Notes under the pieces: generated by a model
What the model was told of the DNA's origin: nothing
The model's input: only the letters and a program-made list of their open reading frames with translations
Databases searched by the model: none
Program-made: the position numbers and the translations under genes
Shown: in pieces, positions 1 through 12,560 of the stretch
Layout of the letters: each line of letters begins with the position of its first letter
Numbering within the stretch: position 1 is the stretch's first letter
Assembly: GCA_032164245.1 (NCBI GenBank)
Contig: JAVMKO010000009.1
Span: 83,928,712-83,992,711 of the forward strand
Source of the DNA: Sternotherus odoratus
Taxonomy: Eukaryota; Chordata; Testudines; Kinosternidae
Length of the DNA stretch: 64,000 nt
Direction: 5' to 3'

Positions 1-777
1 GGAAACCATGAGATAATGTTAGTCAGCATGATAGGTTGTGACCTCAGCACATCTGCAGCCTCTCTACCCATTTAGAGAAGCTAATGCCTTTTAAGAAAGC
101 AGATCATGTGCATGAGGTCTCTGGAGGGAGTGTAGCAATTGAGTTACGTTCTTACAGCTTGGGCTTTTTTGCTATAAGCTCAGCTGTAGTTTAGTTTAAA
201 CTCAGCTGTAGGAAACAGAGCATTTTATTTCCTTTCACGGAAACAGCAGTGCTTTATTGTAGATACTAATGAAACAGTACAGTCATATGATTTCTTGTGG
301 CTTTTGTTTTAAGTTCTTTGTGAATTATGCGGCAATTATTGGTGTATGCCATAGTTGTGAAATCTTTGATGAAAAGCAGAGGCTTGTAGGGGAGACTGGA
401 TTGGAATTGCATGAGCTGAAATTGTTCAGTTTTGGGCTTTATGGGGAAAGTCGGAACTTTAAAGTTACTTAGTCTTTTTGGGAAAACAAGTGAAGAGTCA
501 AAATTAACAGTGTTTTGTTCTTTCAGTATTCTTGGTGTGAAAAATGAACTGACACTAAAGCCAATTCTACGAGTGTATACAATTTAAAGATTGCACCCCA
601 AGGCTAGGACTTGATAATCTGATAGAAGAATAAGAAGTTAAAGTTTGGGGAATGCTTCTCCATTTGACCAGCTGCAAATTGGCTTGACAAGAACGGGGGA
701 AAAATGGGTGGGATTTTCTGAATAATTGGAGGTGGAGGGGATCGAGTAATATGAAACTTTCACAGATCACCAAGCCA
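1..777. other. Unique sequence, no recognised feature
   Basis: This is AT-rich DNA with no repeat family or gene that I recognise. A pyrimidine-rich acceptor-like site ends at about 525 and is followed by a short open stretch, but the only nearby donor is weak, so no exon is called. Confidence 0.4.
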
Positions 778-867
778 AGCTGCCATGATTTAAATCCCCA
801 CCTGGCCCTCCGCACAATTTTGAACCCCGATGTGGTCCTCGGGCCAAAACGTTTGCTCACCCCCGAT
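778..867. mobile_element. hAT-like MITE fragment (one end)
   Basis: The segment ends in the reverse complement of a CGGGGGTGAGCAAACG-type terminus. Next to it is the GGCCCGAGGACCACATC-like block that is common to turtle hAT MITEs; the element at 21844-22215 has a related end reading GGCCAAAAAG. I could not find the opposite terminus or a target duplication, so this is annotated as a fragment. The flank up to about 650 may also belong to it. Confidence 0.5.
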
Positions 868-2627
868 CTATAGTGAATAATATCTTACAAGCCTATGTGG
901 TGGTATTTTTTTTTTTCCTCCCTGAGTTTTGTTCTATGTCAAAATTAACCTGGACTTCTGGGACTGATGAAGCAGAGCTCCATATCACAGTGGTGGTCCT
1001 GGATGCTGGAATAAGTGTAGCAAGACAGGTGTGAAGTTACAGTCACATGCGTTTATTTTAGAAAGAGTAATGAAGGCATAATGAAATAGTTGATGATGCA
1101 TTTTTAACTACTCAATTTGTTGGCTAGTCACATTAATGTAGGTGTACTGTTATTTTTTTACATAGCACTGATGGATGATGATGAAAGTTACTACCTTAAC
1201 AAGCATGTTGGCAATTAAATTAGTAATACTCAAGACATCTAATGCATTGTGCAAAGTTACTTTATTGGCTGCTAAAGCAATTTTTGGAATCCTCCCTAGT
1301 TCTCATAAGAAATTTACATGAAGGAGCTAATGAGCATTTTTAGATGAAGAAATGAAAAATGTGATTATCCAGGTGTTTAATTCAGCGAGCATGAGCATGG
1401 TGGTGTTCTCTTCTGGAATGTATTGACATTTTATAGATGACCATTTTTTTCTGGTTTATCGAATCCAGTAGGACTAGCACTTTTGGAGGCATATTGTGAT
1501 CTTGATAGACGTATGGAACTAAGTGGAACTAACTTATGAAACTAACTTTTATAAAGGGGCTTTGAGTATTGGTGCTGTGATAGTCTCAACTTTGGGGTTT
1601 TACAGTATGTGTAAAATATGTAAGAAAATATCTCAATGAAATAGGTATTTCTACAATAGGTATGCACACTGTGCTTTGTACATAATTTTCCTATATATAC
1701 AGATGTTGGGAGTAAGATTCTTCTTCTATCGTCTTAGACCTCCAATCCCTTAATTTATATTTAAATTAACACTTGTGTTTTAGTTTCACTGGCACTGGAA
1801 GCAGATATCTCAAGAGAAATGATTTTTCTTTTTATGATGTATGAGCTACTGCATGTGAACCTAGTGATGGACTGAATGTGGGGGGAAAATAAGAATGGAA
1901 TTTTGAGTTATTGACACTAAATGTCGACATTCATGGGGATAGAAGCTAGAATAGCATTTTTTGTATTCCAGGAAATATTCAGTTGGAAAAAAGATGGGCA
2001 TTGGAAATTTGCATTAGTACACAGATGTTAGAATGATTTAATAAACACTTTCTGCAGTGTTACAAAACTGATACATGATGTTTAAATAATTTCTCCTTCA
2101 GGGCTTAAATACTATTCCTAAAAGACTTGCCCCATTTACAGCAGTTGAGTGATGAATTTGAATGCAATTGTCCGAAGTACCATAGTGATTTAGGAGCACA
2201 AATCCTGCTGAAAGTCAATGGGATTTTGTACTCCAAAATCATTTAACTGCTTTTGAAAATTAATCATCTTGTTGCAAAATCTTACTACTCTAAAGTCATA
2301 CTGTTAACTGGGAAACATTACTTTGGTTTCTCATGGATTCTTAAATACTTGAGTTAAAATTTGAAACTGTTAAAGGTGCCTGATTTTTTAAGAAGGTGCT
2401 GAGCACCTGCTTTCTGAAAATCAGATCCTTTAGTGTCTTAAATTGGCTAGCCAAAAGTGAAAGCACCCCATTGCTAATCATGGTCAGAGTGTGCAAATTG
2501 TAATGAAAGCTAGTTACTTTAGAAGCTATATTAGTAATAGTATCAGTGTGGAAAATGCTAATTCATGGATCTAATGGCTGCCTGATTAGTGGTGGAGGTC
2601 CACTGTTGGAGTAACAGGAAGAAAAAT
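868..2627. other. Intergenic/intronic DNA, nothing recognised
   Basis: No long open frame, structured RNA or repeat that I can name. The composition is AT-rich and intron-like. Confidence 0.4.
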
Positions 2628-2861
2628 AGTTCTAGTACTGGTAACAAAGAGTCCTGTGGCACCTTAAAGACGAACTATAAAGTTTTGAAGCATAAGCTTT
2701 CGTGGGCTAATACCCACTTCGTCGGATGTCCGACAAAGTGGGTATTAGCCCACGAAAGCTTATGCTTCAAAACTTTATAGTTCGTCTTTAAGGTGCCACA
2801 GGACTCTTTGTTACCTCTGCTATTCCAGACTAACACGGCTACCTCTCTAGTTCTTGTACTG
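2628..2861. mobile_element. Penelope-like element terminus, fold-back copy
   Basis: Two inverted copies of a PLE 3' terminus lie head to head. The left arm starts with GTAACAAAGAGTCCTGTGG at about 2641 and the right arm mirrors it to about 2814. The right side carries about 35 nt more (TATTCCAGACTAACACGGCT). The centre is at about 2728, next to TCGGATG/TCCGAC. The insertion is flanked by a 13-bp duplication with one mismatch, AGTTCTAGTACTG (2628-2640) and AGTTCTTGTACTG (2849-2861). The assignment to PLE rests on the same outer sequence flanking a GIY-YIG reading frame at 42652-44233. Confidence 0.8.
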
Positions 2862-3595
2862 TTTCGGTAACTTGTGCCTACGTACATATGTGGTGGGGGT
2901 ATTAAAAATGCCTAAGTCTCTCTCATATGTATATACAGGTACATACACACACATACAGATTTAGTGTGATTCACTGAAAAGCATCTCTCTTAGAAGTGAA
3001 GTAATTTAGTAAAATTTAGATTTTTTTCATAAGGTACAGTAAAAACAGGAAACTTTAATCCATTTAACAAAGAGCCTCCAGTTTCTTTTTCAAGGCATGT
3101 GGAATAATACTTTGTAAAGTAACTTAATCTCTAGCAAACTATTTTAAGAAGTTTGCTTTTGCACGGAGTAGGCTAGGTGAAATGTTTACTTAAGCAGTCT
3201 TGTTCCTTTTTTCAAGGAAGGTAACTTTACTACTATTTCCAGAAGCACAACCTAGTGTTACTTAACCACTTCAGTTATCCATTTCAGTGCTGGCTTAATA
3301 TACTTGAGATGCTGGACAAACCAACTTTTACCTCTCCTTTATGCTTTTGGAGTGTAGGATTACAACAGAATGTTGCTGAATGTTCTAGGAACATCTTCAG
3401 TCTTCTCTTCAATGAGTTGTAATTTTCATTATTCTGGTAAGTGCCACACTGAAAAAGCTCTAACTGGGTTGATTTTGATAGGGTAGTGATCCAAAAAAAG
3501 GATACAAGGAATACTTGTCGCATCTTAGAGACTAACTAGTTTAGTAATCTTAGATCACTTTCATGTCAGAGAAATATGGGCTGTGTTGTTTCTGT

Positions 3596-3879
3596 GGGCT
3601 GGTCTTAACTGGGGCGGGGAGGGGGATCGACTGAAGATACGCAACGTAGCTGAAGCCAGCGTATATTCAGCCCACTTACCTGCCGTCCTCATGGCGGCGG
3701 CAGTCGGTGGTGTGCTCCCTCGTCGACTCCAGCTTGCGCCTTGTGTCAAGCTGGAGTTACAGGAGTCGACGGGGGTGCTCCGGGCGATCGATTTCTCTTG
3801 TCTTAATGAGACGCGAGAAATCGATCGCTGAAAGAGAGATCGCTAGCCGCCGATCCGGCAGGTAGTGAAGACCTACCCT
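3596..3879. mobile_element. PIF/Harbinger-like MITE
   Basis: It begins GGGCTGGTCTTAACT and ends in AGTGAAGACCTACCC, an imperfect terminal inverted repeat. Internally it has several nested hairpins (CGTCGACTCC / GGAGTCGACG and GAAATCGATCG / CGATCGATTTC). A second copy at 31806-32100 has clean TAA target duplications, which supports a PIF/Harbinger-type origin. Here the flanks are TGT and TAT, so the duplication has decayed. Confidence 0.7.
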
Positions 3880-4527
3880 ATGTTTAGGCAAAAAGCATCT
3901 AGGTTATCTTGTGGTGTCACATAGGTCCAGTTCTTACACTGAAATATTTTTTTGATAGTATCGATATAAATCTAATTTTCACCTCTTTTATAATTATATG
4001 GGGAATGTAACTGTAGATTCAAGGCAAAATATAAATTGGTACACTATAATGGAAGATAGCATTCAAATGGCTGAATGTAGTTTCTCTGTTCTTTAGAAAA
4101 CTGGATCCATGGTCCTTGAGCATGGATTAATCAAAGCTAGGGACTTGTTCAGAAGTGCTGCCTTGAGGAAAATATTCATGCAGTTTAAATGAGCAGTTGA
4201 ACTCTGGAATCTGGAACATACACCTTACTGCTCTTTGTAATCCTCCATTCTAGTGAGCATATCCCATATGATCCATTTTTCTTCAGGTGGAATTGCATTG
4301 ATAGACTCTGGCCATTGCCGTTATTTAAGATTGCATATTGAAACTTGTTTTTGATTACTATTGGGTTTCCTTTCTTGACAGTTACAGTAACTGTTGGACT
4401 ACTGTTAACCAAATCACCTTTCAGAGAAGTCATTAATTGCAAGTGCTGTCCCTTTTTTCTTGTGTAGTGGTGAACAAAAACACATTTTTAGAGCATAATA
4501 CTCAGCTGTTCCTTGTCCTGAGCCTTG

Positions 4528-4770
4528 GGGTATATAAACGCTTAAAACGATACAGCAGTGCACCTGTGATGCTCAGAGCAGGCACTACCTATGTTGGTGG
4601 GCGGGGTTCTCCTGTTGGTGTAGATAATCCACCTCCCTGAGAGGTGGTAGCTCTAGGTTGATGGAAGAAGTCTTCTGTTGACCTAGAGTTATCTGCACTA
4701 CGGGTTTGGTTGGTATAGCTACTTCTAACAGGGGCGTGGCTTTTTCACATAATCTAACCTGCCTCTTCAG
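4528..4770. mobile_element. Degraded MITE with internal hairpins
   Basis: It carries blocks I recognise from an abundant turtle MITE: GGCGGGGTTCTCC, AATCCACCTCCCTGAGAGG, and a hairpin around GACCTAGAGTTATC. A shorter piece of the same family in reverse orientation lies at 45924-46035. The termini are eroded and no target duplication was found, so the borders are approximate. Confidence 0.5.
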
Positions 4771-5137
4771 TATTATTGATTACTCATTTGCATTTTTCTG
4801 ATTTCCTTCCAGCTAATTTGGCTCATAATTGTTTTCAGCTTTGTGAATTTGGCTCTTCTCCATGTATGTATATATCACCGGTCTGGACTGTTCTGTTTGC
4901 ACATTATAAGTATAATCAAGTCATGATCACTTGTATGTAAGCGACCATTAATGTTTAGTGCGCTCAGTTCCTTTCTATCTGGAAATAAGGTCCAATATAG
5001 AATTGCCCTATGCTGGATGCAGTACTTCTTGAGTTATGAAATTGTCATCTATAATTTAGAAATTCTAAGGCTGTTTTAGTATTAGCAGCATGAGACCTCC
5101 AGCATATGTCGCTCAATTTTAAATCCCATATAATCAT

Positions 5138-5394
5138 ACAGCTTTTTTTTGCAGAAGTGACAGAGTCCTGTGGCACCTTAAAGACTAACTAAACTATTGA
5201 AGCATAAGCTTTCGTGGACTAATAAATACCCACTTCGTCGGATGCATGCAGTGGAATCCGACGAAGTGGGTATTAGCCCACGAAAGCTGCTGCTTCAATA
5301 CTTTAGTTAGTCTTTAAGGTGCCACGGGACTCCGTCACTTCTGCAATTCCAGGCTAACACGGCTACCTCTCTGATTCTTGACAGCTTTTTTTGC
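5138..5394. mobile_element. Penelope-like element terminus, fold-back copy
   Basis: The left arm runs from GACAGAGTCCTGTGG at about 5159 to the TTCGTCGGATGCATG junction. The right arm mirrors it to about 5338 and adds a longer outer end (AGGCTAACACGGCTACCTC). The centre holds a TGCATGCAGTGG spacer between GTCGGATGC and ATCCGACGA. The insertion is flanked by ACAGC-T(7 or 8)-GC on both sides (5138-5152 and 5381-5394), a 14-15-bp target duplication. Confidence 0.8.
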
Positions 5395-6110
5395 CTACAC
5401 ATCATAGATGCGTAAGAAGCCAGTCATACTGTTTCCTAGTGTGATTTATTTGGTGTCTGCTATAGACGATAAAATAAAAGATGGGGTATTGATCTGTTAA
5501 GAGAGTGATCCATAAGCATTCAAGATTCTTTTCTTCTGAGTTTTCAGTTACTTGGGACTGTTTTGTCTTACTTGTTTTGCCATTCAATCCTTCACAAATA
5601 GCTTATAACTATTGATTTTTAGTAGAGCCCTGCTTGGATACAAATTTTGTATCCAAATCTGATCTGCAAACATGATCGGCAGATTTGCAGAGCTCTAATT
5701 CTTAGCATTCCGGTCATAGGGATCTCCATTTGTACCTTGATCCAAAACTAAGCCAACCTCTGTTTCTCTCCATAATGCCTTGTCAGGCAGCTACTCTTGG
5801 GGAGCCTTAAATGTTCAGGTTTAGGAGAGTTCACTATCTTGTTCAACCACGGATTACAAAGTTGAATCTAGGGCTTTTGTGCTGCCGGATGTATTTGGAA
5901 ACGGCTCTGTGTAGGCCCAAAAATGCTACTGCAACAACTAGGGGTCTGTATTAGGATGAATAAAGCCATCTAGCAACAAACTCCATTCTAATTACGGTAA
6001 TTAGCCTTTCTTGTCCTTTATACAGACAGGACTTCACACCCAGGTTTGTTTAATGATTGTAATGGGAAGAACGGCATTCTGTTGGGTGTCTTGCTTTTGG
6101 AGATGAATTA

Positions 6111-6423
6111 CAGTAGACTCTCGATTATCCAGGATGATAGGGAAAAAAATAATTCTGGTTAATAAAATCCTGGATAATCACCATCCATAGGAAATATGGG
6201 GAGTGGGGGTTGATTCACCAGCCATCCTGTGCCCGGGGGGGGGGGGGTGGGGGTGTTGGTTCACTGGCTGCCCTGTGCCCTGGTAGGGGTTTTTTGTATG
6301 TGTGCTTAGGGCGGCAGCAAAACCAGAGCCGGCCCTCCGAGTTGCACTTTTTTTTTTTTTTTTTGACATTCTGGTTAATCCACATCCTGGTTAATCCAAT
6401 CCTGGATAATTGAGAGTCTACTG
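6111..6423. mobile_element. Tigger/pogo-like MITE
   Basis: The terminal inverted repeats are CAGTAGACTCTCGATTATCC on the left and the reverse complement of GGATAATTGAGAGTCTACTG (one difference) on the right. A TA lies before the left end; the right flank is TC, so the TA has mutated. The interior has a G run at about 6235 and a T run at about 6348. CAGT-starting termini with TA duplications fit the Tc1/mariner superfamily, Tigger-like branch. A fragment of the same family is at 54868-55030. Confidence 0.8.
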
Positions 6424-6901
6424 TCATGACTTTGTTGTAGTGGTGAAGACTGATAGAATGTGATCTTTGGCAGCAACATTTTGTCCTGTGTTTTTTAATT
6501 TGTTTATTTAGTGGACTTCTTCTCTTTGACATAGGAAAACCTGAATTTCAATTGAACCATTAGGATGTCCTGAGGTGCAGCGGTAACAGAAGAAGCAGAG
6601 AACAGTTTTGTTCTACGAGTAGCGGCAACTGAAGTGACAGTAGGCAAGTTAAAGATTGTTAAAGGATTTCTTTTATATGGGGCCACTTTTGGTAATGTCA
6701 TGTTTTAGGTGTTGCTTAGAACACTATGAATTAATAAGAAATGCTTTCACTTTATTCATGTGAATCTCTTTTGATGAATGTGATTTGACAGTTCCCATTT
6801 TAGGTAAGATTCTAGACTAGCATTTATCATACCTTCTAATGAATAGAAGGGTGCCCTTTAAAGTTTTTCTACGTGTGGGGTTTTTTTTAATTGGTACAGG
6901 C

Positions 6902-7329
6902 CAGGGCTGGCCCACCTGTGGCTCTGGAGCCACATGTGGCTCTTCAGAAGTTAATATGCAGCTTCTTGCGTAGGCACCAACTCCGGGGCTGGAGCTACAG
7001 GCTCCACCTTTCCAATGTGCTGACGGGTGCTCACTGCTCAACTCCTGGCTCTGCCACAGGCCCTGCCTCAACTGCACCCCTTTCTATCCCCTCCCCTGAG
7101 CCTTCTGTGCCCTTGCTCCTCCCCCCTCTCTCCCAGAGCCTCCTGTATGCCACAAAACAGCTGATTGGGAGGAAGGTGGAGGTGCTGATTGGCATGGCTA
7201 CCAGTGGGTGGGAGGTGCTGGGAGCAGGGCGGGGAGATGATAGGGGGTTGCTGAGTTATTAATGTGGCTCTTAGTCAATGTACACTGGTAAATTCTGGCT
7301 CCTTCTCAGGCTCAGGCTGGCCACCCCTG
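6902..7329. mobile_element. hAT nonautonomous element (MITE)
   Basis: It begins CAGGGCTGGCCCACC and ends in GGCTGGCCACCCCTG. It is flanked by 8-bp duplications GTACAGGC (6894-6901) and GTATAGGC (7330-7337), with one mismatch. The CAGGGGTGGCC-type end and 8-bp duplication define a hAT insertion. No transposase remnant is visible. Confidence 0.85.
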
Positions 7330-7337
7330 GTATAGGC

Positions 7338-8245
7338 CCTTATTTGCATGGTGACATTGGTATAGAGAGCTTTATTTGTTAACTTAGGCTGAGTGCCTGA
7401 GGAATTTGCAGAAATTCCTAAATTTATTTTCTTTTTTGTAGAACTGACCTATAAGCTTTGTGATGTATTTAAACCAGTGTACCACTTTATAAACCTTTTA
7501 TGTGAAATTATTTTCCACTTCCTGCACATGAATAATACAACTCATTTAACACCTATAAATGCAAACAAGAGAGAAACCTGTTCAAAAAGTATGTTAGAAC
7601 TATAAAGCTCAGTGTACCACCTTTCATAAAAGTAATCAATATAAAATCCATACAGTAGCTATTTTTTGTTGCAATTTTTCTTTGTAACATAATAGGAAAG
7701 TAAATAAGTTCAGAATGAAAAATAAGAGTAATTCAACGATATTACATTCTTTGCAGTGTATAAGTTACAATTCTGTGTTAATTGCAAATGAAAATAGTGT
7801 CCTTTAATAAGTAAAATTTCAGGAGTGTGCCCTTTAGCAAAATCTGTAAATTTAAACAGTTATGGTTGAACACTAGAATCAATCTCTAATTATTGTAAAG
7901 GTATTTTAAAATTAAACCTTTGCGAATGAAGAATGAGGGGTCGATACTGTAAATATTTGATAAATGATTGTGGTATATTTAAAAAATATGGCTCATAAAA
8001 ATTGAGGCATTTTTTTAAAATTGTGCATATTTTATCACACACTGGTAATTTAGGCTGGATTCTCCCCTTCACTCCTAAATAGTCACAGCTTCTGTTTTAG
8101 TAAACTGTTCATGGGATAGATAGGCAGGATCAGCCACAGCTAGGTTAAACCTTGAGATTAATTTGAAAAATCTAGGGCCTGTAGTTTCCCTGCTCACTTG
8201 ATTAGTTTTCATAGTTCATCCTCATTCCTAACGCAGATCAGTAGT
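7338..8245. other. AT-rich unique DNA, nothing recognised
   Basis: No reading frame, splice-bounded segment or known repeat is apparent. Confidence 0.4.
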
Positions 8246-8370
8246 CATAGGTGTTTGAACTGGGGGTGCGGCAGCACTCTCTGGCTTGAAGTGGTTTCTG
8301 TCACGTACAGGGTTACAATTTGGTTCAGTGACTCTCAGCACCCCCTTGTACAAATTGTTCCAGCACTCCA
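8246..8370. mobile_element. Short hAT-like MITE copy
   Basis: It begins CATAGGTGTTTGAACTGGGG and ends in GTTCCAGCACTCCA. It resembles an abundant turtle repeat whose termini are CATAGGTGTTGGAAC. The flanking 8-mers TCAGTAGT and GCAATAGT agree at 6 of 8 positions, which is consistent with a decayed hAT target duplication. Confidence 0.5.
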
Positions 8371-8845
8371 GCAATAGTAACCTAATATTTGCATATAGAA
8401 ATGCATTTTTCGATTTCTCTTTTATTGTTTTATCCCTAAGTGTCAGTGGGAACAGTTGGTGGAACAAGGAAGGAGAGAATCAGTTGAGTATAAATGATTT
8501 GGACAGATCTTATCTTGGTTTGCTAAAATCTTTGGGATATGAGAATCTAAGCTCTATTTCTTGATGTCAGTCTGACTTTCTGCTCCACTTTTTTTGTGTG
8601 TGTTCAACTGCAGGTGCATGAACAGCACAGGAGATAATTTTGCTTTTCAGGGATGATGTGGAGAGACACTTTGTGAGTAACTGTTTATAAACAAAACTTT
8701 ACTGTGTAGGAACAGAAATTGAATGTGAATTTTTCTTATTCCATGTTGCACTAAATATGCTTCCCATTTATGACAATGGATTGTGCTTCAAGTCCCCATT
8801 AAGCTGAGAAAAAAACTGAATTTGGGGTGCATCCCTTGAAAAACT

Positions 8846-9068
8846 AACAATTTAAGGTTTAAGATTAGCAGCCGTGTTAGTCTGTATCCGTAAATAAAAC
8901 GAGGAAGACTTTGTAGCACCTTAGAGACTAACCAGTTTATTTCAGCATAAACTTTCGTGGACCATAGCTCACTTCATCGGATGCTTCTGATGAAGTGAGC
9001 TATAGCCCACAAAAGTTTATGCTGAAATAAACTGGTTAATCTTGAAGGTGTTACAAACAATTTAAGGT
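8846..9068. mobile_element. Penelope-like element terminus, fold-back copy
   Basis: The long outer end is on the left (AGCAGCCGTGTTAGTCTGTA) and the short arm is on the right. The centre reads CATCGGATGCTTCTGATGAAG, so the right arm starts with an intact CTGATGA box followed by GTGAGCTATAGCCCAC and AAAAG. A perfect 13-bp target duplication AACAATTTAAGGT lies at 8846-8858 and 9056-9068. This subfamily differs from the 2628 and 5138 copies (CATAGCTCACTTCATC instead of TACCCACTTCGTC). Confidence 0.8.
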
Positions 9069-9495
9069 GAAGTTTGGATGGTGACTTAAAGCTGTAGAAC
9101 TAAAGAATAGATTCTCTGTACTGGTTGCAGTAACCTTTCTATGGTGACCGATCCACTGGTAAACTTTAGTGTTAACCATGCAACATAATTTGCTTTATAG
9201 ATATGAATAATATATAACCCATGAAGCTTGTTAATCCTGCCAAAGATCATCCACAGAATGGGATACTTTTAAGAGTCCCTTCAAATCATCTTCAGTGGCA
9301 GCGCTCCATGGTAGAAGGGTTTAATTAGCCACCTAAGGATGAGCTTTCTTCATTGTTGTTAATAGGTCCATGTCAATTTATGAATTAAATCTTGCTAATT
9401 CTGGTTGAGGACTCTGACTTGTACCACACAAAGCTGGTATAGTAAAATTCTATAATAGCATTTGTAGTAAGATGAGGCCCTGAAACATGAACTCT

Positions 9496-10140
9496 TGTAT
9501 CAGAGGCCTAGCATGAGGCCTGAAGCCTGAACCAAAGTACTTCCAGGCATTGCTAAACAAAGTTGGGAAGTGAGCCAGAGGCAGGCCCTAATTATACAAG
9601 TTGGCAAGCAAAGGGCTGCTAGAAAGCACGTGTTAATAACATAGTAATAAAAGGGACTTGTGCCAAGATGACACCTGGACATCCCGATACGGGAACACTT
9701 CACAGAGATGGCAAGGGACAGCCAGGTGCATCCCAAAACAGGGTCAAAAGGACAGCCTGATGGATAGATTTGTTTGTTTGAACCAATATGTTCAAAGGGG
9801 GGAGAGAACACCCTAATGAGTCAAGGGGCTGCACCTCAGTATGTCAGTAGGGATGAGTAATCTGTCCTGCACTGTATAATCCGTCCCGGAGTGCACATTT
9901 TTGTCCAGATGAGGGGGCAGTGGAACTCCCGCCACTGACTGAGCTGTGACCATTGTCTGGGGGGCACATATGTACTAGCAGACCTGTTGATATCTAATCC
10001 AGCAAGCTAGAGACTGTTTCATTTGACAACAAACCTGGCCTGGTTCCTTCGTACCTTATCGGAGTCTGTGGTCTTTGGGCGTTCTCTTGGGGGTCTGCTG
10101 TGTCAGCTATCTGCACAGAGCCAGGGGAGCCCAGAGGGAA
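9496..10140 (+). mobile_element. Probable solo LTR of an endogenous retrovirus-like element
   Basis: The sequence from TGTATCAGAGGCCTAGC onward has the layout of an LTR. It contains a TATA-like TGTATAATCC at about 9875 and, about 150 bp further on, a GACAACAAACCTGGCC block that looks like a mutated AATAAA polyadenylation region, followed by TTCCTTCGTACCTTATCGG. I see no gag, pol or env remnant on either side, so it would be a solo LTR. The right border and a target duplication could not be fixed. Recognition is from general LTR layout and recall of similar turtle repeats. Confidence 0.5.
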
Positions 10141-12304
10141 TACGCCCGCAGCTGACTGGCATGACTGGTATCCTCATTGAACAAGAGCAGAGCACCACTC
10201 TGGTAGCTACTGACAACAGCATTCATTTTGAAAACCAGCTTTTCACCCACCCCCTGAAATGCAGCAGCACAGTAGTATGGCTGGAGATACACTACACCAC
10301 AGTTCAGCACAGGAAGGTGAGGAAAAACTACCACAGTCTTTTCACTTCTAAGGCAAAAGAAACTACAGTATTCCTAAATCTAGCTCCAGTTCTTTGGTAC
10401 GTTTTGGTAATATTACTGTAGCCGAGAGTAACAACTTAAAACTGTATTGTCACATTACTCTAGGACGTGGTAGTAGAAGTGGTCCCCCCCCCTCCCCCCA
10501 GCAGCAGTACTATCATGTTGCTTAATTTTACTTTCATATAGTATAAACATATTAAGGTGGCTTCTGAATATTTCCACTTGGAACATGAGTTAATCTCTTC
10601 CCAACCCCCGCTGTGGGGTGGGAAAATGCTCTTGAGTTCTGGGAAAAGTCTAGAAAAGCAGTGCCTGTTGAGACAGCTTGAGTGCCCCTTCATGGCACTA
10701 AGCATCTGGAGCTGAAGTATTGTGAGGCCATGTTAGCCCCTATCACCTCATTTCCTTCCTTTTTTACTAAGTGCAGTTATAGGAACCTGAACTTCACACT
10801 CAGAATTTTACTTTTATAAAAAATTCTCTTTAGTTTATAATTATTCTAAACTTGTATAGTGATTACTTAACCAGTTTTTAATTAGTTTGGATCCCATGTC
10901 ATGTGATTTTGAATTCCCATACTGGTTCTGCCTTTCCTCTAGAATCCAGACTTAAGATAAAAACAGACTTAAGCAGTATATTTTGTGCCTCTCCATCTTG
11001 GAGCTACCTGCACAATTTCATGGATAACATTGTTCTGGTTACTGTTTTGTAACTAATAGAAAAAACAGATTTCATTCCTAGTAGTATTAGATTAAATCTT
11101 GACTTCCGAATTTAGGGATTGATTTCAGCCAGTGTAAATGATTGGTGTTGCTCCCTTTCCTTTTAGTCAAGAAGGAATCAATAAAGTATTGACTTCCAGT
11201 CATCTTCCTGTTGGTTCCTTTCAGGTTCTGCTTGCCACTTCAGGAAGGCTGACTGATAGTTTTTCTTTGTTCCAGTGCCCTAATTGGCACCTAGATTCCT
11301 TATGAATTAGGAGAAGGAAGCACTGCTTTTGTTGATCCAGGAGACTTCAGCACCAATCAGTTGGGTTGATTTGATTTGCATGGTGTTCTTGGACCTATTC
11401 TTCCTGGCCCAGGTCCATGTGGACTTGCCATAATTGGCAGACCATAGAATTTAGTAGGGGCCAGAAACTAGGCGACTGCATCTTACTTCTCTGCCCAGCA
11501 TCAGTTCAGAAAAACCAGGAGCTGCATCCTGATCAGCAGAGCCATTCGTGCGGATAGCCAGGCAAAGATTCTGTTGATGGCTTTCAAATGAAATAGAGAT
11601 AAAGGAGCTGTGCTCTCCCTTGAGCGTCTCCTTTTCAGTGAGGGAGCGCTTCTACCCTGGAGTCTAGCTTAGCAGAAAAAGGCCGCTGTAGCTTCATGAC
11701 CTCTTCCTAGCAGAGAGCTTTTTGACATCCTACCTGTTCTCCCCCCAGCAGAGGAACAACCTAAAAAGGCCTCTTTCAACCAGTTCTGTTGCATCCTTCT
11801 GTCTCTTCGGGCCTGCCTTTGGTTCCCCTGCGCTCAAGATGGTGCTTTTCAACACAGGAGGGTATCCACTGCTGGCTTATCTGGTTTCTCACATCTGAGT
11901 TTCAAAACATTACTCCAGTAGTGTTCAGATCCCTGGTTCAAGGTAGTGGGCTATTCATGTTCATGCAGTGGAGTCTCTAAAACTTGTCCTCCCAGTCTTT
12001 CCTCCAAAATAGTGAATTAGGGATACTCCATCTCTTAGGTGACTCAATTTAGCTGGGAAGTTAAGGGCAGTCAGATTTGTACTTTGTCTAGAGTAATCAC
12101 TCAGTGGATGAGGAATCTCTCAAAGTCAAACTGTTGGTTGCCAGAGGACATGGACAAGCACACACTCTGGTTTGTTCTGTCCTGACTCACCAGAGTTAAA
12201 CAACCGTGGAGAGAGAAGTTTTCAAAATTCAAGCTCCTGCCTCTGCTCTTCAAAGATTTAAGGCTATTTAGAAGGGTCCCAGACTATGCTCTCAGGATGT
12301 TTTA
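10141..12304. other. Unique DNA, nothing recognised
   Basis: About 2.2 kb without a supported gene or repeat. Short open frames exist but have no domain, splice context or unusual composition. Confidence 0.4.
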
Positions 12305-12560
12305 AAGAGGTGGTGTAGCTGTGTTGATCCCAGGATATTAGACAAAGTGGGTGAGAATCTTTTATTGGACCAGCTTCTATTGATGAGAGAGTAAGATTTC
12401 TCATTTATACAGAGCTCTTTAAAGATCTAGGAAATGTACTCCAAATGTCACAGCTAATACAGGGTGGAACAGTTTGTTTATCATAAGTTGTTAAAACACA
12501 TTGTCAGATACATTCAACAAAGTGAAGTGACCAGCTAACACCAAGATAACTCTCGCTACC
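12305..12560 (-). mobile_element. Penelope-like terminus, second family
   Basis: It contains TAGCTGTGTTGATCCCAGG, GACAAAGTGGGTGAGAATC and TTTTATTGGACCAGCTTC, a terminal block distinct from the CCTGTGGCACC family. Shorter copies of this block occur at 45527-45690 and 50434-50560. The orientation follows by analogy with the other PLE copies, where GTGTTGGTCCCAGGAT is the outer 3' end. Confidence 0.6.

Noticed and set aside
2589..2887. Mirror-image short frames on both strands around 2.6-2.9 kb
   Set aside because: They are translations of the two arms of a PLE fold-back; the same text appears at other fold-backs.
10023..10421. A 132-codon plus-strand frame downstream of the LTR-like region
   Set aside because: It starts inside the LTR-like sequence and runs into unique DNA; no gag or other retroviral motif is recognisable.
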